Assembly: GCA_963777095.1 (NCBI GenBank)
Contig: CAVZOY010000001.1
Coordinates: forward strand, 372,001 to 436,000
Reading direction: 5' to 3'
Source of the DNA: CAVZOY01 sp963777095
GTDB lineage: Bacteria > Actinomycetota > Actinomycetes > Mycobacteriales > Geodermatophilaceae
DNA length: 64,000 nt
Each line of letters opens with the position of its first letter. The first letter of the stretch is position 1. Positions 30,595-39,412 of this stretch are shown here, piece by piece. Made by a program: the position numbers and the translations under genes. The notes beneath the pieces were generated by a model. It was not told the origin of the DNA. It was given only the letters and a program-made list of their open reading frames with translations, and made no database searches.

Positions 30595-31434
30595 TCACAC
30601 GGGGTCCAGCACCCCGCCGACCACCAGCCCGAGAACGAGCAGGCCCACGACGATCCGGTAGACGACGAACGGCGTGAAGCTGCCCCGGTCCAGGTAGCGC
30701 AGCAGCCAGGCGATGACCGTCAGGCCCACGCCGAACGCGATCACGGTGGCGAGGATCGTCGGCCCCCAGACCACCGGCTCGTCCTTGGTGTCACCGGTGA
30801 TCGCCTCGTAGGCCTGGAAGAAGCCGGACCCGAGGACGGCGGGCACCGCGAGCAGGAACGAGTAGCGCGCGGCGGCGGCGCGGGTGTAGCCGAGGAAGAG
30901 GCCGATCGTGATCGTGCCGCCGGACCGCGACACCCCCGGCACCAGCGCCATCGCCTGGGCGAAGCCGAACGCGATGCCGTGGCCCACGGTCAGCGAGTCG
31001 AGCTCCCGCTTCTTCGCCCCGACCCGGTCGGCCCAGTAGAGGACCAGAGAGAACAGCACGAGCGCGGTGGCGATGATCCGCAGGTCGCGGAAGGTGGTCT
31101 CGATCCGGTCCTGCAGCAGCAGCCCCAGGACGACGATCGGGATGCTGCCCACGATGATCAGCCAGCCCATGCGGGCGTCGGGGTCGAGCGGAGCGCCGTC
31201 CCGCCGTCCCCGCAGCGAGCGCAGCCAGGCCATCACGATCCGCGCGATGTCGTGCCGGAAGTAGAGCAGGACGGCGGCCTCGGTGCCGATCTGCGTGATG
31301 GCGGTGAAGGCCGCGCCGGGGTCGCCCCAGCCGAAGGCCTCCCCGACCACGCGCAGGTGCGCGCTCGAGGAGATCGGCAGGAACTCGGTCAGCCCCTGCA
31401 CCAGCCCCAGGACGACGGCCTCGAACCAGCCCAC
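30595..31434 (-). CDS. uppP: Undecaprenyl-diphosphatase (UppP/BacA)
   Basis: An integral membrane phosphatase of 279 residues that converts undecaprenyl diphosphate to the monophosphate, recycling the lipid carrier for peptidoglycan and other wall polymers. Both catalytic motifs are present: LTEFLPISSSAHLRV near residue 15 and PGVSRSGGTITIGLFLG in the second half. About eight hydrophobic helices follow. It diverges from the aldo/keto reductase gene. Its product also serves any undecaprenyl-linked polymer exported by the ABC pair at 22.5-24.2 kb. Confidence 0.95.
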   Translation of the reverse strand: MGWFEAVVLGLVQGLTEFLPISSSAHLRVVGEAFGWGDPGAAFTAITQIGTEAAVLLYFRHDIARIVMAWLRSLRGRRDGAPLDPDARMGWLIIVGSIPIVVLGLLLQDRIETTFRDLRIIATALVLFSLVLYWADRVGAKKRELDSLTVGHGIAFGFAQAMALVPGVSRSGGTITIGLFLGYTRAAAARYSFLLAVPAVLGSGFFQAYEAITGDTKDEPVVWGPTILATVIAFGVGLTVIAWLLRYLDRGSFTPFVVYRIVVGLLVLGLVVGGVLDPV

Positions 31435-31594
31435 GGGTCAGCCGGTCCGGGCGTCGTCGAGGCGGACGGCGGGCGCGGCGGTTCGGAACACGGGGAACGA
31501 CCTTAGGCGGCGGCCGACGACGGTCCGGCGCGCCGCTCCGGCGTCCACAGCACTGCCCGGTGTGCCGCCGCTGCCGCCGGTAGGTTGGCCGGTC

Positions 31595-32576
31595 GTGGAG
31601 CAACGGGCACTGGGGCGCAGCGGGCTGGTCGTGTCGCGGCTGGCGCTCGGCACCATGACCTGGGGCCGCGACACCGACGAGGACGAGGCGGCCATGCAGC
31701 TGACCGCCTTCGTCGACGCGGGCGGCACGCTGGTCGACACCGCCGACGTCTACTGCGACGGCGAGAGCGAGCGCGTCCTCGGCCGGCTGCTGACCGACGT
31801 CGTCCCCCGGGCCGACGTGCTGGTCGCGACCAAGGCCGTCGGCCGCACCACGCCCGGGGCCGATGGGCCGCGGCGGGTCCCGCGGCCACCTGCTGGCCGC
31901 GCTCGACGCCTCCCTCGAGCGGCTGGGCCTGGACCACGTCGACCTGTGGCAGCTGCACGCCTGGGACGACGCCACCCCGCTCGAGGAGACGCTGGCCGCC
32001 TGCGACCTGGCGGTGAGCTCGGGCCGGGTGCGCTACGTGGGCATCAGCAACTTCACCGGCTGGCAGACCGCGCAGGCGGCCACCTGGCAGAAGGCCTGGC
32101 CGGGCCGCACTCCGCTGGTGTCGACGCAGGTCGAGTACTCGCTGCTCCAGCGCGGCGTGGAGCGGGAGGTCGTGCCGGCGGCCGAGGCGCTCGGCCTCGG
32201 CGTCCTCGCCTGGTCGCCGCTGGGCCGCGGGCTGCTGACCGGCAAGTACCGGCACAGCACGCCGTCGGAGTCCCGCGGAGCCTCGCCGCAGTGGCAGGCG
32301 TTCATCGACGGCCTCCGGTCGGCCAAGGCCGACCGCATCGTCGAGGCGGTGATCACCGCGGCCGAGGGCCTCGGGACGACGCCGCTGGCGGTGGCGCTGG
32401 CCTGGGTGCGCGACCGGCCGGGCGTCGTCGCCCCCGTCGTGGGCGCCCGCACGGCGCACCAGCTGCAGGCCTCGCTGGATGCCGACACCGTGCGGCTGCC
32501 CGCGGCCATCCGGACGGCGCTGGAGGACGTGTCCGCCCCGCCGTTCGGCTATCCGGAGCGTCGGACGCAGGGATGA
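31595..32576 (+). CDS. Aldo/keto reductase, frame interrupted
   Basis: An NADPH-dependent (beta/alpha)8-barrel oxidoreductase of about 326 residues. The catalytic Asp and Tyr lie in FVDAGGTLVDTADVYCDGES, with Lys in VLVATKAVG and the His-containing VDLWQLHAWDD. The cofactor part is LAWSPLGRGLLTGKY and VAPVVGARTAHQL. The frame shifts at 31862 (GCC followed by an extra G), between VGRTTPGA and MGRGGSRGHLL; removing it gives a normal-length enzyme. The stop overlaps the helicase ATG by four bases. The substrate is not predictable. Confidence 0.85.
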
Positions 32577-34510
32577 CCTCTCCCGCACCCGTCGCCGGCG
32601 GCGATCCCGTCTTCGCCGCCTTCACCGCCGCCGGCCTCTGGCCGGGGCTGGGCAAGCGCACGGCCGCCGAGTTGCCCGCCGCCGGGATCACCGCCGCTGA
32701 CAGCGTCACCGCCGCCGCGCTGCTGCGCCTCCCGCGCGTGGGCAAGCAGCGCGCCGAGCGGCTGTTCTCGTCCTGGCTGGCCGCCGCGCCGGTCTACGAG
32801 GTGGTCGGGCTGCTCGTCGGCGCCGGGCTCGAGGCCCGGCTCGCGGCGGGCGTCGCCGACACGCTCGGTCCCGACGCCGCCCGGCTGCTGCGCGACGACC
32901 CCTGGCAGCTGCTCGGCCTGCACGGCGTCTCGCTGTCGGACGCCGACCGGCTGGCGATCGCGCTGCTGCCGGGCGTCGACCGGCAGGACGCCCGACGCGG
33001 CCGGGCGATCGTCGCGCTCACCCTGCGGACGGCGACCCGCGACGGGCACACCGTGCTGCCCGCCGACCTCGTCGTCGCGTCGCTGCACGCCGAGGGCGTG
33101 GCCGACCCCGCCTCCGCCGTGGTGGCCGCGGTCGAGTCCGGCGACGTGCTGGAGCACGAGCCCCCCGAACCCGAGGATCCCGAGGCGGAGCCCGACCCCG
33201 CGCTGCGGATGCTGTCGCTGGCCCGCTACGGGATGGCCGAGGAGCTGGTGGCCGAGGCGATCGCCCGGCTGGCCGCGACGGCCGAGCGGATCGCCGACCC
33301 GGCGTCGGTGCGCTCGGTGGCCAAGGGCCTGGACGAGGCGCAGCGCGCAGCGGTCGCCCAGGTGCTCGAGCACGGCATCAGCCTGCTCACCGGCGGCCCC
33401 GGCACCGGCAAGAGCCGCACCGTCGCCGCGATGGTCCAGCTGCTGCGTGCCAAGGGCACGGAGGTGGCGTTGGCCGCGCCGACCGGCCGGGCGGCGAAGC
33501 GCCTGGAGGAGCTGACCGACCACCCGGCGACGACGGTGCACCGGCTGCTCGGCGCGCAGGGCACCACCGGCGGCTTCGCGCGCAACGAGGAGTGGCCGCT
33601 GGACGCCGAGGTCGTCGTCGTCGACGAGGCCTCGATGCTCGACGTGGAGCTGACGGCGGCGCTGCTGGATGCCTGCCCCGACGGCCTGCACCTGCTGCTG
33701 GTCGGGGACCCTGCGCAGCTGCCCTCGATCGGTCCGGGGCACGTGCTGGGCGACCTGATCGACTCGGGCGTCGTCCCGGTGACCGAGCTGACCACGCTGT
33801 ACCGGCAGGCCGAGGGCGGGGCGATCGCGCGGCTGGCCACGGCGGTGCGCGGCGGTGAGCTGCCGCCGGTCGACTCGCCCGACCGCGAGGTGGTCGTCGT
33901 ACCCGCCACCGGCTCGGCCGAGGCGTCCCGCCGGGTGGTGCAGCTGGTCACCGACTCGATCCCCCGGGCGCTCGGCATCGAACCCGCCGCGGTGCAGGTG
34001 GTCACGCCGGTGCACCGCGGGCCGGCCGGCACCATCGAGCTCAACAAGGCGCTCAAGGCGCAGCTCAACCCGGGTGACGGCACGGTGTTCGGCTTCGACA
34101 CCGGAGACCGCGTCGTCGCCACCGCCAACCACCTGGAGCTCGAGCCGATCGGCTTCGCCAACGGCGAGGTCGGCACGGTGACCAAGGCCGGGGACGGCTC
34201 GCTCGACGTCTCGTTCTCCTCCGGGCCCGTGACGGTGACCGGCACGGCGCTGTCGGACCTCCGGCACGGCTGGGCGATCACCGTGCACCGGGCCCAGGGC
34301 TCGGAGTGGCCGGGCGTGGTGGTCGTGCTGCCGCCCGAGGCCGGCGGCATGCTCTCGCGGCCGCTGGTCTACACGGCGCTCACCCGCGCGCAGCGGCACC
34401 TGTCGATCGTGCACGCGTCGGGCGCGGCGCTGGCGCGGGCGGTGCGCGACGTCGACGTCCGGCCGCGGCGGACCCGGCTGGCCTCTCTACTGCGGGAGTC
34501 GCTCGACTGA
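32573..34510 (+). CDS. RecD-like (RecD2-type) superfamily 1 DNA helicase
   Basis: A 645-residue 5'-3' SF1B helicase-like protein. An N-terminal part with helix-hairpin-helix repeats (LLRLPRVGKQRAERLFSSWL) precedes the motor. Walker A is LLTGGPGTGKSRTVAAMVQL, followed by APTGRAAKRLEELT, Walker B VVVVDEASMLD, LLVGDPAQLPSIGPG and TTLYRQ. The C-terminal motor has WAITVHRAQGSEWPGVVVVL and YTALTRAQRHLSIVH. It overlaps the aldo/keto reductase gene by four bases. The composition fits RecD2-type proteins that work without RecBC, though the N-terminus is shorter than in long RecD2. Confidence 0.88.
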   Translation: MTSPAPVAGGDPVFAAFTAAGLWPGLGKRTAAELPAAGITAADSVTAAALLRLPRVGKQRAERLFSSWLAAAPVYEVVGLLVGAGLEARLAAGVADTLGPDAARLLRDDPWQLLGLHGVSLSDADRLAIALLPGVDRQDARRGRAIVALTLRTATRDGHTVLPADLVVASLHAEGVADPASAVVAAVESGDVLEHEPPEPEDPEAEPDPALRMLSLARYGMAEELVAEAIARLAATAERIADPASVRSVAKGLDEAQRAAVAQVLEHGISLLTGGPGTGKSRTVAAMVQLLRAKGTEVALAAPTGRAAKRLEELTDHPATTVHRLLGAQGTTGGFARNEEWPLDAEVVVVDEASMLDVELTAALLDACPDGLHLLLVGDPAQLPSIGPGHVLGDLIDSGVVPVTELTTLYRQAEGGAIARLATAVRGGELPPVDSPDREVVVVPATGSAEASRRVVQLVTDSIPRALGIEPAAVQVVTPVHRGPAGTIELNKALKAQLNPGDGTVFGFDTGDRVVATANHLELEPIGFANGEVGTVTKAGDGSLDVSFSSGPVTVTGTALSDLRHGWAITVHRAQGSEWPGVVVVLPPEAGGMLSRPLVYTALTRAQRHLSIVHASGAALARAVRDVDVRPRRTRLASLLRESLD

Positions 34511-34685
34511 TCGACGTGTCGACAGCGCCCCTTGTCGACATGTCATGGTGTCGACGACGAGGGCGGTCCCGCGGCCTGACCGTCGAGCCGGCCACGGTTC
34601 GCTCGGTCGGTGGACGGTCCCCGGTTCTGGGCAGGCTGCGGGTTAGATTGCCGTCCGCCGGTCGTCCGATGTCCTCAGGAGCACC

Positions 34686-35471
34686 GTGGTCCTGCTGTTA
34701 CTGCTGCTCCTGGCCGCCCTGCTCGGGCTGGCGATCGGGTCGTTCCTCAACGTGGTGATCCACCGGGTGCCCGTCGGGGCGTCGGTCGTGTCGCCGCCGT
34801 CGCACTGCCCCCGGTGCGAGACGCCGATCCGCGCCCGGCACAACGTGCCGGTGTTCGGCTGGCTGGCGCTGCGTGGCAAGTGCGCGGACTGCGGGCTGCC
34901 GATCCCGGTGCGGTATCCGCTGGTCGAGCTGCTGACGGCGGTCGCGTTCGTCCTGGTCACGTGGCGGGCCCTGCAGCTGGACCAGCTCGCCCTTCTGCCG
35001 GCACTGCTGTTCTTCACGGCGCTGGGCATCGCGCTGGGAGCCATCGACCTCGACGTCCGCCGCCTGCCGAACGTGCTGGTGCTCCCGGCCTACCCCGTGC
35101 TCGCGGTGCTCCTGGCCGTCGCCGCCGCCGTCCAGGACGACTGGGGCGCGCTGGTCCGAGCGGCTCTCGGCGCCGTCGCCTTGTTCGGGTTCTTCTTCCT
35201 GCTGGCGCTCGTGTACCCGAGCGGCATGGGCTTCGGCGACGTGAAGCTCGCCGGGGTGATCGGCCTGCTGCTGGGCTACCTGTCCTGGGGCGCGGTCGTC
35301 GTCGGAGCCTTCGCCGGCTTCTTCCTGGGCGCGGTCGTCGGCGTGGCGGTCATGGCCGCGGGCGCCGGCGGGCGCAGGACGGCGCTGCCCTTCGGGCCGT
35401 TCATGGTGCTGGGCGCCCTGGCTGCGCTGTGGATCGCCGATCCGGTGGTGGACCTGCTCCTGCGTCGCTGA
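34686..35471 (+). CDS. Type IV prepilin peptidase (A24 family)
   Basis: A 261-residue polytopic membrane aspartic protease that cleaves the leader of type IV prepilins and may N-methylate the new end. The N-terminal cytoplasmic zinc module has two CxxC pairs (HCPRCETPIRARHNVPVFGW and GKCADCGLPIPVRYPLVE). Catalytic aspartates lie in GAIDLDVRRLPN and in the GxGD motif SGMGFGDVKLAG. Eight or so membrane helices are evident. It heads the pilus locus and converges with the response-regulator gene seven bases after its stop. Confidence 0.94.
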   Translation: MVLLLLLLLAALLGLAIGSFLNVVIHRVPVGASVVSPPSHCPRCETPIRARHNVPVFGWLALRGKCADCGLPIPVRYPLVELLTAVAFVLVTWRALQLDQLALLPALLFFTALGIALGAIDLDVRRLPNVLVLPAYPVLAVLLAVAAAVQDDWGALVRAALGAVALFGFFFLLALVYPSGMGFGDVKLAGVIGLLLGYLSWGAVVVGAFAGFFLGAVVGVAVMAAGAGGRRTALPFGPFMVLGALAALWIADPVVDLLLRR

Positions 35472-35477
35472 CGTGGG

Positions 35478-36134
35478 TCAGGCGGGCAGCAGGTCCGGCG
35501 CCGCCGCGCGGCTGACCAGCCCGAGGCGCACGGCCGCCATCACGGCCTCGGCGCGGTTGCGCGCGCCAGCTTCTCGTATACGCGCGACACGTAGGTCTTC
35601 GCGGTCGAGGGGCTGATGTGCAGCAGCGCGGCGATCGACGGCACGGAACGCCCGGCGACGAGGTGGTCGAGCACCTCGCGCTCGCGGGCGCTGAGCTCGC
35701 ATGCGGCGACGGACTGGCGCTGGCGGCGGAGTGCCGCGGCCAGTCCGGCGGCGGTGAACGAGGACGCGGCAACGGAGGCGTGGCGGATGGCCCCGACGAT
35801 CTCGGCGACCGGAGCCGTCTTCGCGACGTACGCGGAGACGCCGGTCTCGAAGGCCTGGAGCAGGACGTCGTCGTCCTCGGTGGCGGTCAGGATGACGACG
35901 CCGAGGTCGTCGAAGCGCTCGCGGAGTTCGCGGCCGAGAGGCAGGCCGTGACCCTCGGGTGACGTCAGCCCGATCACGACGACGTCCGGCAGCAGCGCCG
36001 CAGCGAGGGTGACCGCCTCGCGGGCGGAGCCGGTGTCGCCGGCCAGCTCGCAGGTCCGACTGCTCGGCGATCAGCCGACCCAGACCCCAGCGAGTGACCG
36101 GGTGGCTCTCGACCACCAGTACGCGTGCCGTCAT
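35478..36134 (-). CDS. LuxR-type (NarL family) response regulator, frame interrupted
   Basis: A two-component response regulator of about 218 residues. The receiver domain starts MTARVLVVESHPVTRWGLGR and contains LLPDVVVIGLTSPEGH (phospho-acceptor Asp) and the lysine in VSAYVAKTAPVAEIV. The C-terminal helix-turn-helix is ELSAREREVLDHLVAGRSVP, then IAALLHISPSTAKTYVSRVY. Two frame changes are needed: one extra base at 36053 (GAC followed by C) and one missing G near 35565, where EKL should run into GARNRAEAVM. It diverges from the CpaE-like gene and may control the pilus genes. No partner kinase is in view. Confidence 0.8.
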   Translation of the reverse strand: MTARVLVVESHPVTRWGLGRLIAEQSDLRAGRRHRLRPRGGHPRCGAAAGRRRDRADVTRGSRPASRPRTPRALRRPRRRHPDRHRGRRRPAPGLRDRRLRVRREDGSGRRDRRGHPPRLRCRVLVHRRRTGRGTPPPAPVRRRMRAQRPRARGARPPRRRAFRAVDRRAAAHQPLDREDLRVARIREAGARNRAEAVMAAVRLGLVSRAAAPDLLPA

Positions 36135-36137
36135 CAC

Positions 36138-36612
36138 TACCTACATCCCCGTGAGCCATGCGCCTCGTACCCGTGTGAGGCGTTAACACATGTGTAGGGG
36201 TGCAGGTGACCCGGGGTCAATGAGCTGGACCACGGAGTAACCCCTGAGGTTCGTTGGGATTTCTCAGCCGCTCGGGACTTGTGCAAGTCCGGCGAGTCGT
36301 GCTAAACGCCGCCGGCGGCTGGCCCGCGTCCGTCACCGGCGGTGACGACTGGGCCGGCTTGCCCGGTGGTGCGGACGGAAGATCGACTCGCCACACCACC
36401 CCGCTAGGTGACCCCACGGCTACGTCCTGTTACCGAATCAGACCACAGAACGCCCGTCTGTCCCCCGAACGGCCGACACGCGTCCACCGGTCGGCCATCG
36501 AAGTCTGTCCGATCGCCCGGTGACCTGGCGTTTTCCGGCACTCCAGAGTCCTCGTGACACATCGAGACGTGACCGCACGCCGCGGTCACCGGAGAACCGG
36601 GGAGGTGTCGCC
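36138..36612. promoter_or_regulatory. 475-bp divergent control region of the pilus locus
   Basis: No gene is visible between the response regulator start and the CpaE-like start. The region is slightly richer in A and T near 36180-36260. It holds the perfect ten-base palindrome ACACATGTGT at 36186-36195, about 50 bp upstream of the regulator gene, a candidate operator. A stem GGACTT/AAGTCC with loop GTGC lies at 36275-36290, extended by CTCG/CGAG across a two-base bulge. Further GC-rich palindromic segments follow to 36370. This could be a structured leader, but it matches no riboswitch class I know. Confidence 0.4.
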
Positions 36613-37723
36613 GTGCTGATCGCCTGTGGCCTGGATGCCGCCGACGCCGAGATCCTCGGTTCGTCGGCCGGCGAGGCCGTCACCCTCGTCGACGACCTGT
36701 CCGGTGTCGTGGCTCAGCTGCGGACCGCCCCCGAGGCGACCCTGCTGGTGCTCGGCCCGGATCTGTCGGCCGCGCAGGTGCCCCGCTTCACCACCCTGGC
36801 GCGGGCGGCCTGTCCGGACGCCGTGGTCGTCCTGCTCCGGCCGCATCTCAACCGGCTCGAGCGGCACGCCGCGCTGCAGACAGGCGTGGATGCCGTCCTG
36901 CTCTCCGGTGACCTTGCCGCCGCCGGCCGCGACTGCCGCGACCTGCTGGCAGCCCGGGCCGAGTGCGGCCGCGGCCGGATCGTCACCGTGTTCGCCGCGA
37001 AGGGTGGCTGCGGCAAGACGACGATCGCCATCAACCTCGCGGTGGCGCTGGCCGAGGACCCGGCGCGCCGGGTGGCGCTCGTGGACCTGGACCTGCGTAC
37101 CGGCGACGTGGCCGCCACCCTCGGACTGACGCCGGAGCCGGCGCAGCACTTCTGGCAGACCGGGGACGGGGACGTACTCCCGCCGGTCACTCCGTTCCTG
37201 CCCCGGTTGGACTGCGTCCTGGCGCCGGCGCGTCCCGGACAGGCCGAGCGGCTCGAGGCCGAGGGCGTGGACGGGCTCCTGTCCGCGCTGACCCGCACCT
37301 ACGACGTCGTGGTCGTGGACACCCCGGCCACCTTCTCGCGTCCGGTGGTCTCGGCCCTGGACCGCTCGGACCACACGGTGCTGGTCACCACTCCGGAGCG
37401 GCCGGCGCTGCAGAGCCTGCGCCGGACCCTCGACACGATCGACCTGCTCGGCCACCGGCGGGACACCCGGCACGTGGTCTTCAACCGGTCGGACTCCGGC
37501 GTGGGCATCACCGCCGACGACGTCGAGCGGATGCTGCGCGACGCCGATCGCCGCTCACGTGCCGTCGAGCCGGGACGTCGCCGCGTCGATCAACACCTGT
37601 ACCCCGCTGATGGTGTCGAGCCCGGGCCACCCGGTCAGCTCCGCCATCCGCGATTTCGCCCTGGCGCGGCTGGTTTCCCCCGCCGCCGCGTCCCGGTCCG
37701 TTCTCGGGGGCGCGATGACGTGA
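36613..37723 (+). CDS. CpaE/MinD-like ATPase of the pilus locus, frame interrupted
   Basis: A P-loop ATPase of about 369 residues. The N-terminal 120 residues resemble the receiver-like domain of CpaE (VLIACGLDAADAEILG, then ATLLVLGPDLSAAQVP). The deviant Walker A is FAAKGGCGKTTIAINLAVAL, with VALVDLDLRTGDVAATLGL and VVVVDTPATFSRPVVSALD. CpaE normally localises Tad/Flp pili, so its place in a PilB/PilC/PilT locus is notable. The start GTG 36613 has GGGGAGGT seven bases upstream. One extra G at 37546 (GCC followed by G) separates ERMLRDA from IAAHVPSSRDVAASIN; the true stop is at 37721. Confidence 0.82.
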
Positions 37724-37864
37724 CGCGTACCTGAGTCGCGCCGCCCCGTCGCCCGACGGCCCGGCCGGCTTACCCCAGGACCTGCACCACCCGCGCCCGC
37801 TCCTGCGGGCCGACCCAGAACTCCCCGGCGGTCGCCCGACCGCCGCCCTTTCCAAGGAGAAGAA

Positions 37865-38235
37865 ATGCTCGCTCAGATCCGCAAGGCCCGCCAGGAGGAG
37901 AAGCGGCTTCACGCTCATCGAGCTCCTGATCGTCATCGTCATCCTCGGCGTGCTCGCCGGCATCGTCGTCTTCGCCGTCGGTGGCATCACCGACACCGGC
38001 GACGAGGCGGCCTGCAAGGCCGACATCAAGACCGTCACCACGCGCCGTCGAGGCCTACCGCGCGCAGAACGGTGGCTACCCGGCCACCGGCGACGCCGCC
38101 GCCGAGGCCGCGCTCGTGCCGGACTTCCTGAACTCGTACCCCGACACCGTGAACTACACGCTCGGCGCGGGCGACGACCCCAACGTCGCGGGTGCCGCCG
38201 GCGCGGTGAACGACTGCACCGGCGTCGTGATCTGA
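37865..38235 (+). CDS. pilA: Major type IV pilin PilA, frame interrupted
   Basis: A type IV prepilin of about 122 residues. The short basic leader MLAQIRKARQEEK is followed by the cleavage and hydrophobic assembly segment GFTLIELLIVIVILGVLAG, with the conserved Glu at +5. The periplasm-side globular part includes VEAYRAQNGGYPATGDAAAE, and two cysteines may form a disulfide loop (ACKAD and NDCTG). The ATG has AAGGAGAAG just upstream, a strong ribosome-binding site. Two extra bases at 37904 and 38043 break the frame; without them the protein is complete. It is followed by a strong hairpin. Confidence 0.88.
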
Positions 38236-38249
38236 CCCTGATCGCCTGG

Positions 38250-38282
38250 GGGGAGGGCCGTCGGGCTCCGGCGGCCCTCCCC
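38250..38282 (+). terminator. Strong hairpin after pilA, partial terminator
   Basis: A perfect 11-base inverted repeat, GGGGAGGGCCG and CGGCCCTCCCC, with an 11-base loop begins 15 bases after the pilA stop. No long T-run follows, as is common for actinobacterial terminators. Placed between pilA and pilT, it would let most transcripts end after the abundant pilin while some continue into the ATPase genes, or protect the pilA messenger 3' end. Confidence 0.6.
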
Positions 38283-38320
38283 ACCGCCCTTCATCCACAC
38301 CACTTCCTGTAGGGGGACCC

Positions 38321-39412
38321 TTGCTCGCGCACACCATCGGCAGCCGCGTCGACGGCCTGCTGGAGGCGCTCTGGAACGCCGGCGGCACCGACCTGCTCCT
38401 GACTGCGGGCATTCCGCCGCAGATCCGGGTGCACGGTGACCTGTACCCGGTCGAGGGTGCCCGGCCGCTGACCGCCGACGACACCGAGTCGATGGTGGCC
38501 GAGGTGCTCACCCCGTCCCAGTCGGCCGCCTTCGCCGGCCGGCAGGACTACGACTTCTCGTTCAGCTGGCGCGAGCAGGCCCGCATCCGCGGCAACGCCT
38601 TCGTCCAGCGGAACATGACCGCCCTGGCGCTGCGGATGATCCCCCGGTCGGTGCCCACCATGGAGGGACTCGGCCTCCCGGCGGTGCTCAAGGAGCTGAC
38701 CTGCCACCACCAGGGACTGATCCTGGTCACCGGCCCGACCGGCTCCGGCAAGTCGACGTCGCTCGCCGCGATGGTCGACAAGATCAACACCACCCGCGCG
38801 TGCCACATCCTCACCATCGAGGACCCCATCGAGTACGTGCACGACCACAAGCGCTCGGCGGTCAACCAGCGCGAGGTCGGGTCCGACACGCCCTCGTTCG
38901 CCGACGCGCTGCGCTCCGCGCTCCGCGAGGACCCCGACGTCCTGCTCGTGGGCGAGATGCGGGACCTCGAGTCCATCCGCTTCGCGCTGACCATCGCCGA
39001 GACCGGCCACCTCGTCTTCGCCACCCTGCACACCAACGACACCGCCCAGTCGATCTCCCGCATGATCGACGTCTTCCCCGGCGACCAGCAGGACCAGGTG
39101 CGGGTGCAGCTCGCCGCCGCCCTGAGCGGCGTGGTGTACCAGCGGCTGATCCCCCGCGTGGGCGGCGGGCTCGTCGCGGCCTACGAGGTGCTCGTCGCCA
39201 ACTCCGCGGTCCGCAACCTGATCAAGGAAGGCAAGACCCACCAGCTGCGCAACGTGCTGGTCACCGGTCAGCGCGAGGGAATGATCACCCTCGAGCACTC
39301 CCTCTCCGAGCTCATCCGTGCGGGCATCGTCCGCTACGAGGACGCCGCTCCGCGGAGTCTCTATCCCAAGGAGATCGAGACGCCGCCTCGAGTGCCCGGG
39401 AGCGTGGCGTGA
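38321..39412 (+). CDS. pilT: Pilus retraction ATPase PilT
   Basis: A 363-residue hexameric ATPase that powers pilus retraction at the inner face of the membrane. Walker A is LVTGPTGSGKSTSLAAMVD, followed by the Asp box in LTIEDPIEYVHDH, Walker B REDPDVLLVGEMRDLES and the His box TLHTNDTAQSISRMIDVFP. The PilT-specific AIRNLIRE motif appears as AVRNLIKE near residue 300. The start is TTG 38321 with AGGGGGA upstream. The frame is intact, unlike most neighbours. Its stop overlaps the pilB ATG. Confidence 0.94.
   Translation: MLAHTIGSRVDGLLEALWNAGGTDLLLTAGIPPQIRVHGDLYPVEGARPLTADDTESMVAEVLTPSQSAAFAGRQDYDFSFSWREQARIRGNAFVQRNMTALALRMIPRSVPTMEGLGLPAVLKELTCHHQGLILVTGPTGSGKSTSLAAMVDKINTTRACHILTIEDPIEYVHDHKRSAVNQREVGSDTPSFADALRSALREDPDVLLVGEMRDLESIRFALTIAETGHLVFATLHTNDTAQSISRMIDVFPGDQQDQVRVQLAAALSGVVYQRLIPRVGGGLVAAYEVLVANSAVRNLIKEGKTHQLRNVLVTGQREGMITLEHSLSELIRAGIVRYEDAAPRSLYPKEIETPPRVPGSVA

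Noticed and set aside
32549..34414. A 621-codon minus frame opposite the RecD-like helicase
   Set aside because: Mirror frame of a confirmed helicase; composition is Arg/Gly/His-rich and without domains.
36270..36420. A c-di-GMP (GEMM) or cobalamin riboswitch upstream of the pilus operon
   Set aside because: The conserved core sequences of these classes are absent; only generic GC hairpins are visible.
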